Source: Nocardioides caldifontis (GTDB lineage: Bacteria; Actinomycetota; Actinomycetes; Propionibacteriales; Nocardioidaceae). Taken from it: a stretch of DNA of 64,000 nucleotides. Position numbers and translations under genes: made by a program. The stretch's first letter is position 1, and each line of letters begins with the position of its first letter. Below the pieces are notes generated by a model. It ran no database searches, had not been told where the DNA came from, and saw only the letters and a list, made by a program, of their open reading frames with translations. The stretch covers positions 248,001 to 312,000 of the forward strand of contig NZ_ML701737.1 of the NCBI RefSeq assembly GCF_008087345.1. The letters are read 5' to 3'. Below are positions 9,098 to 19,235 of this stretch, one piece after another.

Positions 9098-9673
9098 TCA
9101 GTTGCCCTCCTTGAACGGGAAGCCGAGCTGCTTGAGCAGCGCGCGGCCCTCGTCGTCGTTGGTCGCGGTGGTCACCACGGTGATGTCCATGCCCCGCGAC
9201 CGGTCGATCTTGTCCTGGTCGATCTCGTGGAACATGACCTGCTCGGTGAGACCGAAGGTGTAGTTGCCACGACCGTCGAACTGCCGGTCGGAGAGGCCGC
9301 GGAAGTCGCGGATCCGGGGCAGCGCCAGGGTCAGCAGCCGGTCGAGGAACTCCCACATCCGGTCGCCGCGCAGCGTGACGTGCGCGCCGATCGGCATCCC
9401 CTCGCGGAGCTTGAACTGCGCGATGGACTTGCGGGCCCGGGTGACCTGCGGCTTCTGGCCGGTGATGACCGTGAGGTCACGCACGGCACCCTCGATCAGC
9501 TTCGAGTCGCGGGCGGCCTCACCGACGCCCATGTTGACCACGATCTTGGTCAGGCCGGGCACCTGCATGACGTTGGCGTAGCCGAACTGCTGGTGCAGCG
9601 CCGGGAGGATCTCCTCGCGGTAACGCTGCTTCAGCCGCGGCAGCTGCCGGGTCTCGGTGGCGGTGTCAGTCAT
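9098..9673 (-). CDS. rplE: 50S ribosomal protein L5
   Basis: 5S rRNA-binding protein of 191 residues located in the central protuberance. [32 protein letters not shown] and the C-terminal [18 protein letters not shown] segment are diagnostic. It lies 2 nt after rplX in an unbroken ribosomal transcript. Confidence 0.96.
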   Translation of the reverse strand: MTDTATETRQLPRLKQRYREEILPALHQQFGYANVMQVPGLTKIVVNMGVGEAARDSKLIEGAVRDLTVITGQKPQVTRARKSIAQFKLREGMPIGAHVTLRGDRMWEFLDRLLTLALPRIRDFRGLSDRQFDGRGNYTFGLTEQVMFHEIDQDKIDRSRGMDITVVTTATNDDEGRALLKQLGFPFKEGN

Positions 9674-9675
9674 TC

Positions 9676-10050
9676 TCAGATCTCCTCACCGGACGCGCGC
9701 GAGACGCGGACGCTGCGCTGTGCGGTGTACGACGAGCCGTCGGCCCGGCGCTTCTCGACCTCGACACGCTTGAACCCGACGCGGGTGGTCTTGCCACCCT
9801 CGACGAGCATCACGTTCGAGACGTGCACGGGGGCCTCCGAGGTGATGATCCCGCCGGTGTTCCCGGCGCGACCGCCCTGCTGGAGGACCTTGGTGTGGCG
9901 CTTGACGAGGTTGACGCCCTCGACGATCACGCGGTCCTCCTCGCGGAGCACCTGGATGACCTTGCCCTCAACGCCCTTGTCCTTGCCGGCGATCACCTTG
10001 ACGGTGTCGCCCTTCTTGATGTTCACGCTGTTGCGCTTCTTCTCAGCCAT
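9676..10050 (-). CDS. rplX: 50S ribosomal protein L24
   Basis: A 124-residue L24, an early 23S assembly initiator. The KOW motif [20 protein letters not shown] lies at about residues 12-31, followed by [11 protein letters not shown] short C-terminal basic tail is present. Separated from rplN by 3 nt. Confidence 0.95.
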   Translation of the reverse strand: MAEKKRNSVNIKKGDTVKVIAGKDKGVEGKVIQVLREEDRVIVEGVNLVKRHTKVLQQGGRAGNTGGIITSEAPVHVSNVMLVEGGKTTRVGFKRVEVEKRRADGSSYTAQRSVRVSRASGEEI

Positions 10051-10053
10051 GGT

Positions 10054-10422
10054 TCAGAGCACCTCCGGCGCGAGCGAGATGATCCGCATGAACTTCTTCT
10101 CGCGCAGCTCCCGGCCGACGGGCCCGAAGATGCGGGTGCCACGGGGCTCGCCGTCGTTCTTGAGGATCACCGCGGCGTTCTCGTCGAAGCGGATGTACGA
10201 GCCGTCCGGACGACGCCGCTCCTTCACGGTGCGGACGACGACCGCCTTGACGACGTCACCCTTCTTGACGTTGCCGCCGGGGATCGCGTCCTTGACGGTC
10301 GCGACGATCGTGTCCCCGATGCCGGCGTAGCGGCGACCCGAGCCACCGAGCACCCGGATGCAGAGGATCTCCTTCGCACCGGTGTTGTCGGCGACCTTGA
10401 GTCGCGACTCCTGCTGGATCAC
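10054..10422 (-). CDS. rplN: 50S ribosomal protein L14
   Basis: A 122-residue L14 beginning [20 protein letters not shown], with the conserved [20 protein letters not shown] and C-terminal [13 protein letters not shown]. It contacts S12 and 16S h14 at the subunit interface. An 86-nt gap with two strong hairpins precedes it, which is unusual inside an operon otherwise spaced by 0-35 nt. Confidence 0.96.
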   Translation of the reverse strand: MIQQESRLKVADNTGAKEILCIRVLGGSGRRYAGIGDTIVATVKDAIPGGNVKKGDVVKAVVVRTVKERRRPDGSYIRFDENAAVILKNDGEPRGTRIFGPVGRELREKKFMRIISLAPEVL

Positions 10423-10446
10423 TGTCTTCTCCTGGTCTCACCGGTT

Positions 10447-10506
10447 CTCCGCCCGGGGGCGGAGCCTGGTGGAACTCGTCGTTTGCGGCCTTCCCGGTGG
10501 GAAGGC
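10447..10506 (-). other. Two hairpins between rpsQ and rplN
   Basis: Just after the rpsQ stop is a perfect 8-bp stem GCCTTCCC/GGGAAGGC with a 3-nt loop (10488-10506). It is followed by a 7-bp CTCCGCC/GGCGGAG stem (10447-10464). No T-run follows either. They mark a possible internal attenuation or RNA-processing point separating the S10-type and spc-type parts of the transcript. Confidence 0.5.
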
Positions 10507-10508
10507 GG

Positions 10509-10805
10509 TTACTTGGCCTTCTCGAGGATCTCGACGACGCGCCAGCGCTTGGTGGCCGACAGCGGACGGGTCTCCATGATCTGGACCCGGTCGCCGACGC
10601 CGCACTGGTTCTGCTCGTCGTGCGCCTTGAGCTTGCTGGTGCGCCGCATGACCTTGCCGTAGAGCGCGTGCTTCACGCGGTCCTCGACGAGGACGACCAC
10701 GGTCTTGTCCATCTTGTCGCTGACCACGAGCCCCTCGCGGACCTTGCGGCTCGCGCGGGTCCCGGTCGTCTCGGTGCTGCTCACGTCGGTGCTTCCCTCG
10801 CTCAT
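10509..10805 (-). CDS. rpsQ: 30S ribosomal protein S17
   Basis: A 98-residue S17, a primary 16S-binding protein. The OB-fold core begins at [19 protein letters not shown] and ends [12 protein letters not shown]; a serine/threonine-rich N-terminal extension of about 20 residues precedes it. Its ATG overlaps the rpmC stop by four bases. Confidence 0.95.
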   Translation of the reverse strand: MSEGSTDVSSTETTGTRASRKVREGLVVSDKMDKTVVVLVEDRVKHALYGKVMRRTSKLKAHDEQNQCGVGDRVQIMETRPLSATKRWRVVEILEKAK

Positions 10806-11041
10806 GCGTCACTGCCCTCCGTGCCGGGGGCCTGGCGGATCCCCAGCTCGCGTTCCCGGACCACGGTGTAGATCCGGGCGATGTCGCGCTTGACCGTCCG
10901 CAGACGGCCGTGGTTCTCGAGCTGGCCGGTGGCGGACTGGAACCGGAGGTTGAACAGCTCCTCCTTCGCCTCCCGCAGCCGGGTCTCGAGGTCGGCGTTG
11001 GTCATCTCGTCGAGCTCGTGGGCCTTGGTCGTCGCGGCCAT
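10802..11041 (-). CDS. rpmC: 50S ribosomal protein L29
   Basis: A 79-residue two-helix L29: [17 protein letters not shown] followed by [20 protein letters not shown] is diagnostic. It sits at the peptide exit tunnel near L23. It shares one base with the rplP stop (TGATG). The C-terminal tail is longer than in E. coli. Confidence 0.94.
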   Translation of the reverse strand: MAATTKAHELDEMTNADLETRLREAKEELFNLRFQSATGQLENHGRLRTVKRDIARIYTVVRERELGIRQAPGTEGSDA

Positions 11042-11460
11042 CAGATCTCACCAGCCTCTCGCACGACGAAGCGGCACTTCATCGGCAGCTTGTGCATCGC
11101 CCGACGCATCGCCTCGCGGGCGACGTCCTCGGGGACACCGGACAGCTCGAACATCACCCGACCGGGCTTGACGTTCGCGACCCACCACTCGGGCGAGCCC
11201 TTGCCGGAACCCATGCGGGTCTCGGCCGGCTTCTTGGTCAACGGGCGGTCGGGGTAGATGTTGATCCACACCTTGCCGCCACGCTTGATGTGACGGGTCA
11301 TCGCGATACGCGCCGACTCGATCTGGCGGTTGGTCACGTAGTGACCCTCGACCGCCTGGATGCCGAAGTCGCCGAAAGCGAGGCTGGTCCCGCCCTTGGC
11401 GGCACCGGTCCGCTTCGGGTGGTGCTGCTTGCGGTGCTTGACCCTGCGGGGCATCAACAC
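11041..11460 (-). CDS. rplP: 50S ribosomal protein L16
   Basis: A 139-residue L16 located near the A-site tRNA elbow. Homologues begin [16 protein letters not shown], so the GTG at 11460 (GTG-TTG-ATG-CCG) is taken as the start rather than the ATG two codons later; GGAGG lies about ten bases upstream inside the rpsC end. [24 protein letters not shown] is the family core, written here only in part. Three nt follow the rpsC stop. Confidence 0.95.
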   Translation of the reverse strand: MLMPRRVKHRKQHHPKRTGAAKGGTSLAFGDFGIQAVEGHYVTNRQIESARIAMTRHIKRGGKVWINIYPDRPLTKKPAETRMGSGKGSPEWWVANVKPGRVMFELSGVPEDVAREAMRRAMHKLPMKCRFVVREAGEI

Positions 11461-11463
11461 GGC

Positions 11464-12303
11464 TCAGCCCTCCGTCGGGGTGGTCGTCGGGGCCGCGGCC
11501 TCCGCCGGAGCGGTGGCCGGGGCCTCGGTGGTGGTCTCGGCAGCACCCTCGGCGCGGGCCGAACGGGTCGGCCGGTCGCCACGGGAGCCACGGGTGGGAC
11601 GGTCGCCGCCGCGGGACGGACGCCCGCGACCCGGGGCACCGGCGCGCGCGGCGGCCTGCGCCTCGCGCTCGGCGCGGGTGCCGGCGACCTCGCCCTTGTA
11701 GATCCAGACCTTCACGCCGATGCGGCCGAAGGTGGTCCGGGCCTCGTAGAAGCCGTAGTCGATGTCCGCACGGAGCGTGTGCAGGGGCACGCGGCCCTCG
11801 CGGTAGAACTCCGAGCGCGACATCTCGGCGCCACCGAGGCGGCCCGAGCACTGGATCCGGACTCCCTTGGCGCCGGAGCGCATCGAGGTCTGGATCGCCT
11901 TGCGCATCGCGCGCCGGAAGGCGACACGGCCGGAGAGCTGCTCGGCGACACCCTGGGCGACCAGCTGCGCGTCGATCTCGGGGTTCTTCACCTCGAGGAT
12001 GTTCAGCTGCACCTGCTTGCCGGTGAGCTTCTCCAGCTCGCCGCGGATGCGGTCGGCCTCGGCGCCACGGCGACCGATGACGATGCCGGGACGCGCCGTG
12101 TGGATGTCCACGCGGACGCGGTCGCGGGTGCGCTCGATCTCGACCTTGGAGATGCCGGCCCGCTCCATGCCCTTGCTGAGCAGGCGGCGGATCGCCACGT
12201 CCTCACCGACGTAGCTCTTGTAGAGCTTGTCGGCGTACCACCGGCTCTTGTGATCGGTGGAGATGCCGAGGCGGAAACCGTTCGGGTGGATCTTCTGACC
12301 CAT
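11464..12303 (-). CDS. rpsC: 30S ribosomal protein S3
   Basis: Component of the mRNA entry channel. [15 protein letters not shown] opens the protein, the KH domain lies at about residues 40-110 ([16 protein letters not shown]), and the C-terminal domain ends near residue 213 (VKVWIYKGE). A further tail of about 65 residues rich in R, G, T, A and E, probably disordered, brings the length to 279. Such tails are common in actinobacterial S3. ATG 12303 shares one base with the rplV stop. Confidence 0.95.
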   Translation of the reverse strand: MGQKIHPNGFRLGISTDHKSRWYADKLYKSYVGEDVAIRRLLSKGMERAGISKVEIERTRDRVRVDIHTARPGIVIGRRGAEADRIRGELEKLTGKQVQLNILEVKNPEIDAQLVAQGVAEQLSGRVAFRRAMRKAIQTSMRSGAKGVRIQCSGRLGGAEMSRSEFYREGRVPLHTLRADIDYGFYEARTTFGRIGVKVWIYKGEVAGTRAEREAQAAARAGAPGRGRPSRGGDRPTRGSRGDRPTRSARAEGAAETTTEAPATAPAEAAAPTTTPTEG

Positions 12304-12731
12304 CAGGCCTTCCTGCCCTTCTTCTCGGTGTCGACGGCCGTGCGCGGCTGCACCACGAGGGTGATGTGGCTCGTCCGCTTGTTGATGCGGGAGGCGCGGC
12401 CCTGGGCGCGCGCACGCCACCGCTTCATCGTCGGGCCCTCGTCGACCATCGCCTTGCTGACGACCAGCGTGCCGGCGTCGAGCCCCTCGGTGCCGGTCGC
12501 GTTGGCGACCGCGCTCGCGAGGACCTTGTAGACGGTCTCCGACGCGGCCTGCGGCGCGAACTGCAGCAGGTCGAGGGCGTCCTGGACGTCCTGCCCACGC
12601 ACCATGTCGACGACCCGGCGGGCCTTCTGGGGCGTGATGCGGACGAAGCGGGCGCTGGCGAAAGCGCCGGGCTCGTCGCCCAGCAGGCTCTCGCGGCGGG
12701 CGCTCACCTGCCTACGCTCCATTGTGCTCAT
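12303..12731 (-). CDS. rplV: 50S ribosomal protein L22
   Basis: A 142-residue L22 lining the nascent-peptide tunnel. [20 protein letters not shown], the tunnel beta-hairpin region [20 protein letters not shown] and the closing THITLVV-like strand (here SHITLVV) are visible. It lies 30 nt after rpsS. Residues of this hairpin are known macrolide-resistance sites in other bacteria; no unusual insertion is obvious. Confidence 0.95.
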   Translation of the reverse strand: MSTMERRQVSARRESLLGDEPGAFASARFVRITPQKARRVVDMVRGQDVQDALDLLQFAPQAASETVYKVLASAVANATGTEGLDAGTLVVSKAMVDEGPTMKRWRARAQGRASRINKRTSHITLVVQPRTAVDTEKKGRKA

Positions 12732-12761
12732 GAATCTCTCGTCTCCGATCGGCCGACCGCG

Positions 12762-13043
12762 TCAGCGGCGGCGGCTCTTCCGGTCGTCCTTGACGTGACC
12801 GCGGTAGGTGCGGGTGGGCGCGAACTCGCCGAGCTTGTGCCCGACCATCGCGTCGGTCACGAACACCGGCACGTGCTTGCGGCCGTCGTGCACGGCGATG
12901 GTGTGGCCGATCATCTCGGGCACGATCATCGAGCGGCGCGACCACGTCTTGATCACGTTGTGGGTGCCCTTGTCGTTCTGGACCTCCACCTTCTTGATGA
13001 GGTGGCCGTCCACGAAGGGGCCCTTCTTCAGGCTGCGAGGCAT
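12762..13043 (-). CDS. rpsS: 30S ribosomal protein S19
   Basis: A 93-residue S19 at the head of the small subunit. [32 protein letters not shown] and [15 protein letters not shown] are fully conserved family stretches. It lies 61 nt downstream of rplB, with no notable structure in the gap. Confidence 0.97.
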   Translation of the reverse strand: MPRSLKKGPFVDGHLIKKVEVQNDKGTHNVIKTWSRRSMIVPEMIGHTIAVHDGRKHVPVFVTDAMVGHKLGEFAPTRTYRGHVKDDRKSRRR

Positions 13044-13104
13044 CTGGGTCAGTCCTTTCGGCAGCGTGGCGGCGAAGCCGACGCTCTCGAATCAAATCGA
13101 ATGG

Positions 13105-13938
13105 TCAGCGACGCTTGCCGGTCTTGCGGCGACGGATGATCTGGGAGTCCGAGGCCTTGCTCCGGCGGGTGCGCCCCTCCGGCTTGCCCCACGGCGACAC
13201 CGGGTGGCGACCACCCGAGGTCTTGCCCTCACCACCACCGTGCGGGTGGTCGACCGGGTTCATGACGACACCGCGGACGGTCGGGCGCTTGCCCTTCCAG
13301 CGCATGCGGCCCGCCTTGCCCCAGTTGATGTTGGACTGCTCGGCGTTGCCGACCTCGCCGATCGTCGCGCGGCACCGGACGTCGACGAACCGCATCTCGC
13401 CCGAGGGCATGCGCAGCGTCGCGCGGCTCCCCTCGCGGGCGACGAGCTGGGCGGAGTTCCCCGCCGAGCGGGCGATCTTCGCGCCGCCCCCGGGGCGGAG
13501 CTCCACGCAGTGGATCGTCGTGCCGACGGGGATGTTGCGCAGCGGCAGGTTGTTGCCCGGCTTGATGTCGGCCCGGACGCCGGCCTCGACCGTCATCCCC
13601 TGCCGCAGGTCCTTCGGCGCGATGATGTAGCGCTTCTCGCCGTCGGCGTAGTGCAGCAGCGCGATGCGCGCGGTGCGGTTCGGGTCGTACTCGATCTCCG
13701 CGACCTTGGCCGGCACGCCGTCCTTGTCGTAGCGACGGAAGTCGATGATCCGGTAGGCGCGCTTGTGGCCACCGCCCTGGTGCCGGGTGGTGATCCGGCC
13801 CTGGTTGTTGCGGCCACCCTTCTTCGGGAGCGGCTTGGTCAGCGACTTCTCCGGCGTGGTCCGGGTGACCTCGACGAAGTCGGCGACCGACGAGCCGCGA
13901 CGGCCCGGCGTGGTCGGCTTGTACTTACGGATTGCCAT
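13105..13938 (-). CDS. rplB: 50S ribosomal protein L2
   Basis: A 277-residue L2, essential for subunit association and peptidyl-transferase centre structure. The conserved [10 protein letters not shown] loop with its functionally important histidine lies near residues 226-235, and the protein ends with the RRRKTGKRR tail. The length is standard for the family. Confidence 0.97.
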   Translation of the reverse strand: MAIRKYKPTTPGRRGSSVADFVEVTRTTPEKSLTKPLPKKGGRNNQGRITTRHQGGGHKRAYRIIDFRRYDKDGVPAKVAEIEYDPNRTARIALLHYADGEKRYIIAPKDLRQGMTVEAGVRADIKPGNNLPLRNIPVGTTIHCVELRPGGGAKIARSAGNSAQLVAREGSRATLRMPSGEMRFVDVRCRATIGEVGNAEQSNINWGKAGRMRWKGKRPTVRGVVMNPVDHPHGGGEGKTSGGRHPVSPWGKPEGRTRRSKASDSQIIRRRKTGKRR

Positions 13939-13973
13939 GTCTTCTCAGTCCTCGATAGCCCTCGTCAGCCCGG

Positions 13974-14279
13974 TCAGGAGACCGGACCCCCGAAGATGTC
14001 GATCCGCTGCCCCTCGGCCAGGCTGACGATCGCCCGCTTGGTGTTGGCGCGCTTGCCGATGCCGAACCGGGTGCGGCGGGTCTTGCCAGGCCGGTTGAGC
14101 GTGTTGACGGAGGTGACCTTGACGTTGAACACCTTCTCGACCGCGATCTTGATCTCGGTCTTGTTGGCGTCCGGGTGCACCAGGAAGGTGTACTTGTTGA
14201 CGTCGAGCAGGCCGTAGCTCTTCTCGCTGACGACCGGCGCGATCAGCACGTCGCGGTGGTCCTTGTGAAAGGTGCTCAC
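13974..14279 (-). CDS. rplW: 50S ribosomal protein L23
   Basis: A 101-residue L23, docking site for SRP and trigger factor at the exit tunnel. [20 protein letters not shown] at the N-terminus and [19 protein letters not shown] in the middle are diagnostic. The GTG at 14279 overlaps the rplD stop by four bases; the longer open frame upstream is a shadow of rplD. Confidence 0.95.
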   Translation of the reverse strand: MSTFHKDHRDVLIAPVVSEKSYGLLDVNKYTFLVHPDANKTEIKIAVEKVFNVKVTSVNTLNRPGKTRRTRFGIGKRANTKRAIVSLAEGQRIDIFGGPVS

Positions 14280-14938
14280 TGGGCAGCCTCCTCGCTGGCA
14301 GCAGCCTCGGACTCGGTGGCGGTCGCCTTGACGGACTTGCCGCTCGGCCGGCCGGCCACGAACGCGTCGTAGGCGGCCTGGGTGAAGACCACGTCGTCGT
14401 TGACCAGCACGTCGTAGGTGTTGAGCTGGTCGACCGCGAGCAGGTGCACGCTCTGTTCGTTGCGCAGCGAGAGCCAGGTCAGCTCGTCGCCCCGCTCGAG
14501 CACCACGAGCGCCCTGCGGCCCTCGACGATGCCGGTGAGCGCCTTGAGCGCGGCCTTCGTCGACGGCGCGTCGCCCTCGACGAGCCCGTCGACCACGTGG
14601 ACGCGGCCGGAGCGGGCCCGGTCGGAGAGGGCGCCACGGAGCGCGGCGGCCTTCATCTTCTTCGGGGTGCGCTGGTCGTAGCTGCGCGGCTGCGGACCGT
14701 GGACGGTGCCACCGCCGGCGAACTGCGGCGCGCGGGTCGAGCCCTGGCGGGCGCGGCCGGTGCCCTTCTGCTTGTAGGGCTTCTTGCCACCGCCGCGGAC
14801 CTCGCCGCGGGTCTTGGTGGCGTGCGTGCCCTGGCGGGCGGCGGCCTGCTGGGCCACGACCACCTGGTGGATCAGGGGGATGTTGACCTGGACGTCGAAG
14901 ATCTCGGCGGGCAGGTCGACGTTCACTCGCGTGCTCAC
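14276..14938 (-). CDS. rplD: 50S ribosomal protein L4
   Basis: A 220-residue L4. The tunnel loop ([20 protein letters not shown], then [15 protein letters not shown]) lies at residues 43-75, followed by the Rossmann-like globular domain. In E. coli L4 represses the S10 operon; no E. coli-type S10 leader is seen here. A C-terminal A/E/S-rich tail is present. It starts at GTG with a GTGA overlap to rplC. Confidence 0.95.
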   Translation of the reverse strand: MSTRVNVDLPAEIFDVQVNIPLIHQVVVAQQAAARQGTHATKTRGEVRGGGKKPYKQKGTGRARQGSTRAPQFAGGGTVHGPQPRSYDQRTPKKMKAAALRGALSDRARSGRVHVVDGLVEGDAPSTKAALKALTGIVEGRRALVVLERGDELTWLSLRNEQSVHLLAVDQLNTYDVLVNDDVVFTQAAYDAFVAGRPSGKSVKATATESEAAASEEAAQ

Positions 14939-15594
14939 TTGGCCTCACCCTTCTTCGCGGCGCTCCGGATGACCACGAGGCCACCCTTCGGGCCGGGGAC
15001 GGCGCCCTTGAGGAGGACGAGCCCCTTCTCGGCGTCGACGGCGTGGACGGTGACGTTCTGGGTCGTGACGGTCACGCCGCCCATCTGGCCGGCCATCCGC
15101 AGCCCCTTGAACACCCGACCGGGGGTCGAGCAGCCACCGATGGAGCCGGGCTTGCGGTGGTTGCGGTGCGCACCGTGCGACGCGGAGACACCCGCGAAGC
15201 CGTGGCGCTTCATCACACCGGCGAACCCCTTGCCCTTGCTGGTGCCGACGATGTCGACGACCTCGCCCGCCGCGAAGAGCTCCGGGGAGAGCTCCTGGCC
15301 CACGGTGTAGGAGCCGGCGTCGGCGGTGCGGATCTCGGCGAGGTGGCGGCGGGGGGTCACACCCGCGGTGGCGAAGTGGCCCGCCTGCGGCTTGTTGACC
15401 TTGCGGCCCTCGATCTCGCCGAAGCCGATCTGGACGGCGTTGTAGCCGTCCTTCTCCGGGCTCCGCACCTGGGTGACGACGTTGGTGCCGGCCGCGACGA
15501 CGGTGACCGGGATGACGCGGTTGTTCTCGTCCCAGGTCTGGGTCATCCCGACCTTGCGGCCGAGCAACCCCTTGACGTTGCGTTCGATAGTCAT
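14935..15594 (-). CDS. rplC: 50S ribosomal protein L3
   Basis: A 219-residue L3. [20 protein letters not shown] begins the protein. The central extension around [20 protein letters not shown] reaches the peptidyl-transferase centre. The end, [17 protein letters not shown], is conserved. It follows rpsJ by 11 nt. Confidence 0.96.
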   Translation of the reverse strand: MTIERNVKGLLGRKVGMTQTWDENNRVIPVTVVAAGTNVVTQVRSPEKDGYNAVQIGFGEIEGRKVNKPQAGHFATAGVTPRRHLAEIRTADAGSYTVGQELSPELFAAGEVVDIVGTSKGKGFAGVMKRHGFAGVSASHGAHRNHRKPGSIGGCSTPGRVFKGLRMAGQMGGVTVTTQNVTVHAVDAEKGLVLLKGAVPGPKGGLVVIRSAAKKGEAK

Positions 15595-15605
15595 CTCTTG
15601 GGACC

Positions 15606-15914
15606 TCAGAGCTTGATCTCGATGTCGACGCCGGCAGGGAGGTCGAGCCGCATGAGCGAGTCCACCGTCTTCGGCGTGGGGTCGATGATGTCGATGAGGC
15701 GCTTGTGGGTGCGCATCTCGAAGTGCTCGCGGCTGTCCTTGTACTTGTGCGGCGAGCGGATGACGACGAAGACGTTCTTCTCCGTCGGAAGGGGCACAGG
15801 GCCGGCGACCTTGGCGCCGGTGCGCGTCACGGTGTCGACGATCTTGCGCGCCGAGGTGTCGATCACCTCGTGGTCATAGGCCTTGAGCCTGATGCGGATC
15901 TTCTGTCCCGCCAT
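15606..15914 (-). CDS. rpsJ: 30S ribosomal protein S10
   Basis: First gene of the S10 operon: 102 residues that also form the NusE surface for transcription antitermination. [18 protein letters not shown] and [19 protein letters not shown] are family hallmarks. The ATG at 15914 has AAGGA about nine bases upstream. A long untranslated leader with a two-hairpin motif precedes it. Confidence 0.97.
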   Translation of the reverse strand: MAGQKIRIRLKAYDHEVIDTSARKIVDTVTRTGAKVAGPVPLPTEKNVFVVIRSPHKYKDSREHFEMRTHKRLIDIIDPTPKTVDSLMRLDLPAGVDIEIKL

Positions 15915-16262
15915 CAGCCGTCCTTACTCCTCGTCGTTGACTGCTCCCCAAGCTCCGACCCCCGCGGTCGGGCGTGTCGCCCTGACCAGCACGTGCCGCA
16001 GCACACGCCTTCTGCGATGTTGGAGTTGGTACCCGGCACGACGCCGGATCGAGCTGAGCCTCACGGTGCGGTCGCGGCACACAGAACTGCCACGAACTCG
16101 GAACACCGATTCAGCAGTCAATGTGCACGCAAACCCCGGCGGCCCCGCCGAGCAACCTGTACATCTTGGCAGACGCCCGGATGCAGATCAAATCGGGCCG
16201 GAAGCCCCGGGCTCCGACGCCGTGAGATGCTCGGCACCCGACCCAGCCGGCCGAGGAGGGCG
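15915..16262. promoter_or_regulatory. Divergent intergenic region upstream of rpsJ
   Basis: This 348-nt gene-free stretch separates divergent rpsJ and the membrane-protein gene at 16263. On the minus strand it should contain the S10-operon promoter and leader. A tentative promoter is TTGATC (16186-16191) and CAAGAT (16163-16168) with a 17-nt spacer, which would give a leader of about 240 nt. On the plus strand a purine-rich GAGGAGG ribosome-binding site lies just before 16263; no clear plus-strand promoter was found. Confidence 0.5.
15957..15982 (-). promoter_or_regulatory. Two-hairpin leader motif upstream of rpsJ
   Basis: In RNA sense this reads as a GGGCG-ACA-CGCCC hairpin immediately followed by a GACC-5 nt-GGTC hairpin, about 43 nt before the rpsJ start. 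A copy identical over 23 nt occurs in the rpsL leader (31804-31828). The identity across two unlinked ribosomal operons suggests a shared regulatory RNA element. Confidence 0.65.
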
Positions 16263-17450
16263 ATGTCCGAGCACCACCCGGACCAGTCGACGAACCCGCC
16301 GTACCCGCCCCTCACCGCGCCGGGCAGCACGCCGCCGCCGGCCGCCGCTCCTCCGAGCCACCAGTGGGGTGCGCCGCCCGGCCCGCCGCCGGGCCAGTGG
16401 GTCCAGCACCCGGGCCAGCAACCGGCCCACCAACCGGCCCAGCAACCGGGCCAGCCGTGGGGTGGCCCGCCGACGTGGGCGCCGGTGCACAAGCCCGGCA
16501 TCGTCGCGCTGCGGCCGCTGCGGCTCGGCGACCTGTACGACGGGGCGTTCAAGGCGATCCGCCAGAACCCGCGGGTGATGCTCGGGATGGCGATCGTGCT
16601 GGTCACCGGTTTCCTGCTGCTCCCGAGCCTGGTGAGCGTGCTGATGGCGGCCGCCGGCGACCTCTCCGGGCCGTTCGACGCCGACAGCTTCTCGGCCACC
16701 ACCGAGGAGCAGGACCCGACGCAGGGCATCGCCGCGATCGTGATGTCGTACGTCGGCAACCTGCTCGCCCTCGTCGCGGGGCTGATGCTGACCGGGCTCG
16801 TCGTGCACGTCGTCGCCGAGGCGGTGCTCGGCCGGCGCACCTCGTTCGGCCAGGCGTGGACCGCGGTCCGCGGCCGGCTGCTCCGGCTGGTGGGGGTGAT
16901 GCTGCTCTCGCTGCTGGTGGTCCTGCTGGTCGTCGCCGCGGCCGTCGCGGTGATCGTGGCCGCGGGGGTCACCGGGGGCACGGTCGCGGCCGTGGTGGCG
17001 GGGTTCGTCGCCGTCCCCGCGGCCGTGGTCGCGATCGTCTGGCTCCAGGTGCGCTTCTTCCTCCTCGCCCCGCCCGCCCTCGTCCTCGAGCGGCTGGGGG
17101 TGGTGGCCTCGATGCGCCGCTCCTACCGGCTGACCGCGCACCAGTTCTGGCGCACGTTCGGCATCTACCTGCTGACCACGCTGGTGGTGGGGGTCGCCGG
17201 CAGCATGCTCGCGATGCCGTTCAGCATCCTGGCCGTGGTGGGCGGCCTCTTCGTCCCCGAGGCGTGGGCCGGGCTGGTCTACGTGCTGGCGACCTACGTG
17301 GGGCTCGTGCTCACCCAGGCACTGACCACCCCGTTCACCGCGGCCGTCGTCGCCCTGCAGTACGTCGACCAGCGGATCCGCAAGGAGGGGTTCGACATCG
17401 AGCTGATCTCGGCGTCCGGAGCCCTGCCCCCGACCCACCACCTGCGCTGA
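16263..17450 (+). CDS. Multipass membrane protein with proline-rich N-terminus
   Basis: A 395-residue protein. Residues 1-80 are a P/Q/G/A-rich cytoplasmic-type tail, then RPLRLGDLYDGAFKAIRQNPRVMLG leads into about six to eight membrane helices. This layout matches actinobacterial proteins related to the glycerophosphodiester phosphodiesterase membrane domain; no catalytic domain is present and the role is unknown. The ATG at 16263 follows GAGGAGG. It heads a plus-strand run of five genes (to 21528) spaced by -4 to +5 nt. Confidence 0.75.
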   Translation: MSEHHPDQSTNPPYPPLTAPGSTPPPAAAPPSHQWGAPPGPPPGQWVQHPGQQPAHQPAQQPGQPWGGPPTWAPVHKPGIVALRPLRLGDLYDGAFKAIRQNPRVMLGMAIVLVTGFLLLPSLVSVLMAAAGDLSGPFDADSFSATTEEQDPTQGIAAIVMSYVGNLLALVAGLMLTGLVVHVVAEAVLGRRTSFGQAWTAVRGRLLRLVGVMLLSLLVVLLVVAAAVAVIVAAGVTGGTVAAVVAGFVAVPAAVVAIVWLQVRFFLLAPPALVLERLGVVASMRRSYRLTAHQFWRTFGIYLLTTLVVGVAGSMLAMPFSILAVVGGLFVPEAWAGLVYVLATYVGLVLTQALTTPFTAAVVALQYVDQRIRKEGFDIELISASGALPPTHHLR

Positions 17451-17451
17451 C

Positions 17452-18102
17452 GTGCCGCTGTCCACCCTCCGGCCGGAGCCCGACGACGCCCGCGAGCTCC
17501 TGCGCCGCGAGCTCGCGGAGCAGGAGTACCAACGCTCGCCGATCGAGCGGTTCTGGGCCTGGCTCGACGAGCGGTGGGACGAGCTGACCGACCAGGTCGT
17601 CGACATCGGCGCAGCGCCGACGTTCGCGATCGTGCTCCTCGTCGTCGGGCTGCTCGTCGTGCTGGGCTTGACGCTCCCCCGGGTGCGGCGGGACCGCGGG
17701 GCCGGCGCGAACGCCCCCGGCGGCGTGCTCGACGACCGCGGGGCCGGCGCCGACGAGCTGCGTCGGGACGCCGAAGCCGCTGCCGCCGCGGGCGACCACG
17801 AGCGCGCCGTGGCGACCGCGGTGCGCGCGCTGGTACGCCGGGCCGTGGAGCGCGACCTCCTCGACGACGCGCCGGGCCGCACCACGCACGAGGTGCTGGA
17901 GCTGGTGGCCGTCCGCTTCCCCGACCACGGTGACCGGCTGCGCGACCACGCCGACCTGTTCGACGCGGTGGTCTACGGCCGGCGACGGGTCGGGGCGCTG
18001 CAGAGCGCCGCCGCCCTCCAGCTCGAGACCGACGTGCGCAGGACCCGGCCGCTGTCCTTCGCCGAGACCGGCCGCCCGACCGGACCGGCGGTCCCCCGGT
18101 GA
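17452..18102 (+). CDS. DUF4129 domain protein
   Basis: A 216-residue protein. One membrane helix lies near residues 55-75 (FAIVLLVVGLLVVLGLTL), followed by a soluble C-terminal domain matching DUF4129 (ATAVRALVRRAVERDLLDDAPGRT, then HEVLELVA). The family usually accompanies MoxR ATPase/DUF58 clusters; biochemical function is unknown. It starts at GTG one base after the preceding stop with no clear ribosome-binding site, suggesting coupled translation. Confidence 0.8.
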   Translation: MPLSTLRPEPDDARELLRRELAEQEYQRSPIERFWAWLDERWDELTDQVVDIGAAPTFAIVLLVVGLLVVLGLTLPRVRRDRGAGANAPGGVLDDRGAGADELRRDAEAAAAAGDHERAVATAVRALVRRAVERDLLDDAPGRTTHEVLELVAVRFPDHGDRLRDHADLFDAVVYGRRRVGALQSAAALQLETDVRRTRPLSFAETGRPTGPAVPR

Positions 18103-19235
18103 GCGCCCCGGCCGCCCAGGGCTCGCGACGCGGGACCGTCGTGCTGGTCGTCCTGCTCCTCGCGGCGGGCGCGCTCGTCGCCGTGCTGGCACCCGGGCGC
18201 GCCCACCCGACCGACGACCTGCACCCGGAGAACCCGGACCCCAACGGCGCCAGGGCGGTCGCCGAGGTGCTCGACGACCAGGGCGTCGACGTCGAGGTCG
18301 CCGACGACCAGGAGGCCCTGGTCGACGCCGAGGTGGACGGCGCCACGACGCTGGTGGTCACCTCCACCGCCTTGCTCGGCACCTCGACCGTCGAGACGCT
18401 CCGCGAGCAGGCGGCGGACGCAGGCGAGGTGGTGCTGGTGCAGCCGACGCCGTACCTCCTGGCGCAGTGGCCGCTCCCCGCCCGGCTGGTGGTGATCGAC
18501 GCGTCGGGCCGGCACGACGCGGCGTGCGGCGACGACCTCGTCGGCGACCTCACCCTGACCGTCACCGAGGGCTGGGGCTACGGGTCGACCGGCGGGGCCG
18601 AGGGGTGCTTCCCGACCGGCGACGACGCCGCCTTCCTCCTCCCGGACGCCGGCGGGGTCACCGTCCTCGGCGCCGGGGACGTGCTGGCGAACGAGGAGGT
18701 CACGCAGACGGACAACGCGGCGCTGGCCCTGCGGCTGCTCGGCGGCCACGAGCGGCTGGTCTGGTACGTCCCCGACCCCGCCGACCTCTCGGCCGCCGAC
18801 GAGGCACCCGACACCGGCGTGGTCCCCGACGGGTTCGTGCCGGCACTCGTGGTGCTCGCCCTCTCGACCGTCGCGTTGGTGCTCTGGAGGGGCCGGCGGC
18901 TCGGTCCGCTGGTGACGGAGCCGCTGCCGGTCGTGGTGCGCTCGGCGGAGACCGCCGAGAGCCGCGGGCGGCTCTACCGCCGGGTGCGCGACCAGCGGCA
19001 CGCCGCGGAGGCGCTGCGCCGTGGCAGCCGGCGCCGGCTCACCGCCACGCTGGGGCTGACGCGCGGCACGACCCCCGAGACCCTCGTGCGCACCTTGGCC
19101 GACCGGACCGGCCAGCCCGCCGAGCGGCTCCACGACGTGCTCGTCGCCCGGGAGGTCCGGGACGACGCGGCGCTGGTGCGGCTCGCCCGCGACCTCGCCG
19201 ACCTCGAACGGATGCAGGAGACTGACCCGCGATGA
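18099..19235 (+). CDS. DUF4350 domain membrane protein
   Basis: A 378-residue protein with an N-terminal membrane anchor (about residues 12-31), an extracytoplasmic DUF4350 domain beginning at PDPNGARAVAEVLDDQGVDV, a second helix around residues 245-262 and a cytoplasmic C-terminal part. DUF4350 resembles glutamine-amidotransferase-like folds, but no catalytic triad can be confirmed by eye. GTG start, with a four-base overlap to the DUF4129 gene. Confidence 0.8.
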   Translation: MSAPAAQGSRRGTVVLVVLLLAAGALVAVLAPGRAHPTDDLHPENPDPNGARAVAEVLDDQGVDVEVADDQEALVDAEVDGATTLVVTSTALLGTSTVETLREQAADAGEVVLVQPTPYLLAQWPLPARLVVIDASGRHDAACGDDLVGDLTLTVTEGWGYGSTGGAEGCFPTGDDAAFLLPDAGGVTVLGAGDVLANEEVTQTDNAALALRLLGGHERLVWYVPDPADLSAADEAPDTGVVPDGFVPALVVLALSTVALVLWRGRRLGPLVTEPLPVVVRSAETAESRGRLYRRVRDQRHAAEALRRGSRRRLTATLGLTRGTTPETLVRTLADRTGQPAERLHDVLVAREVRDDAALVRLARDLADLERMQETDPR

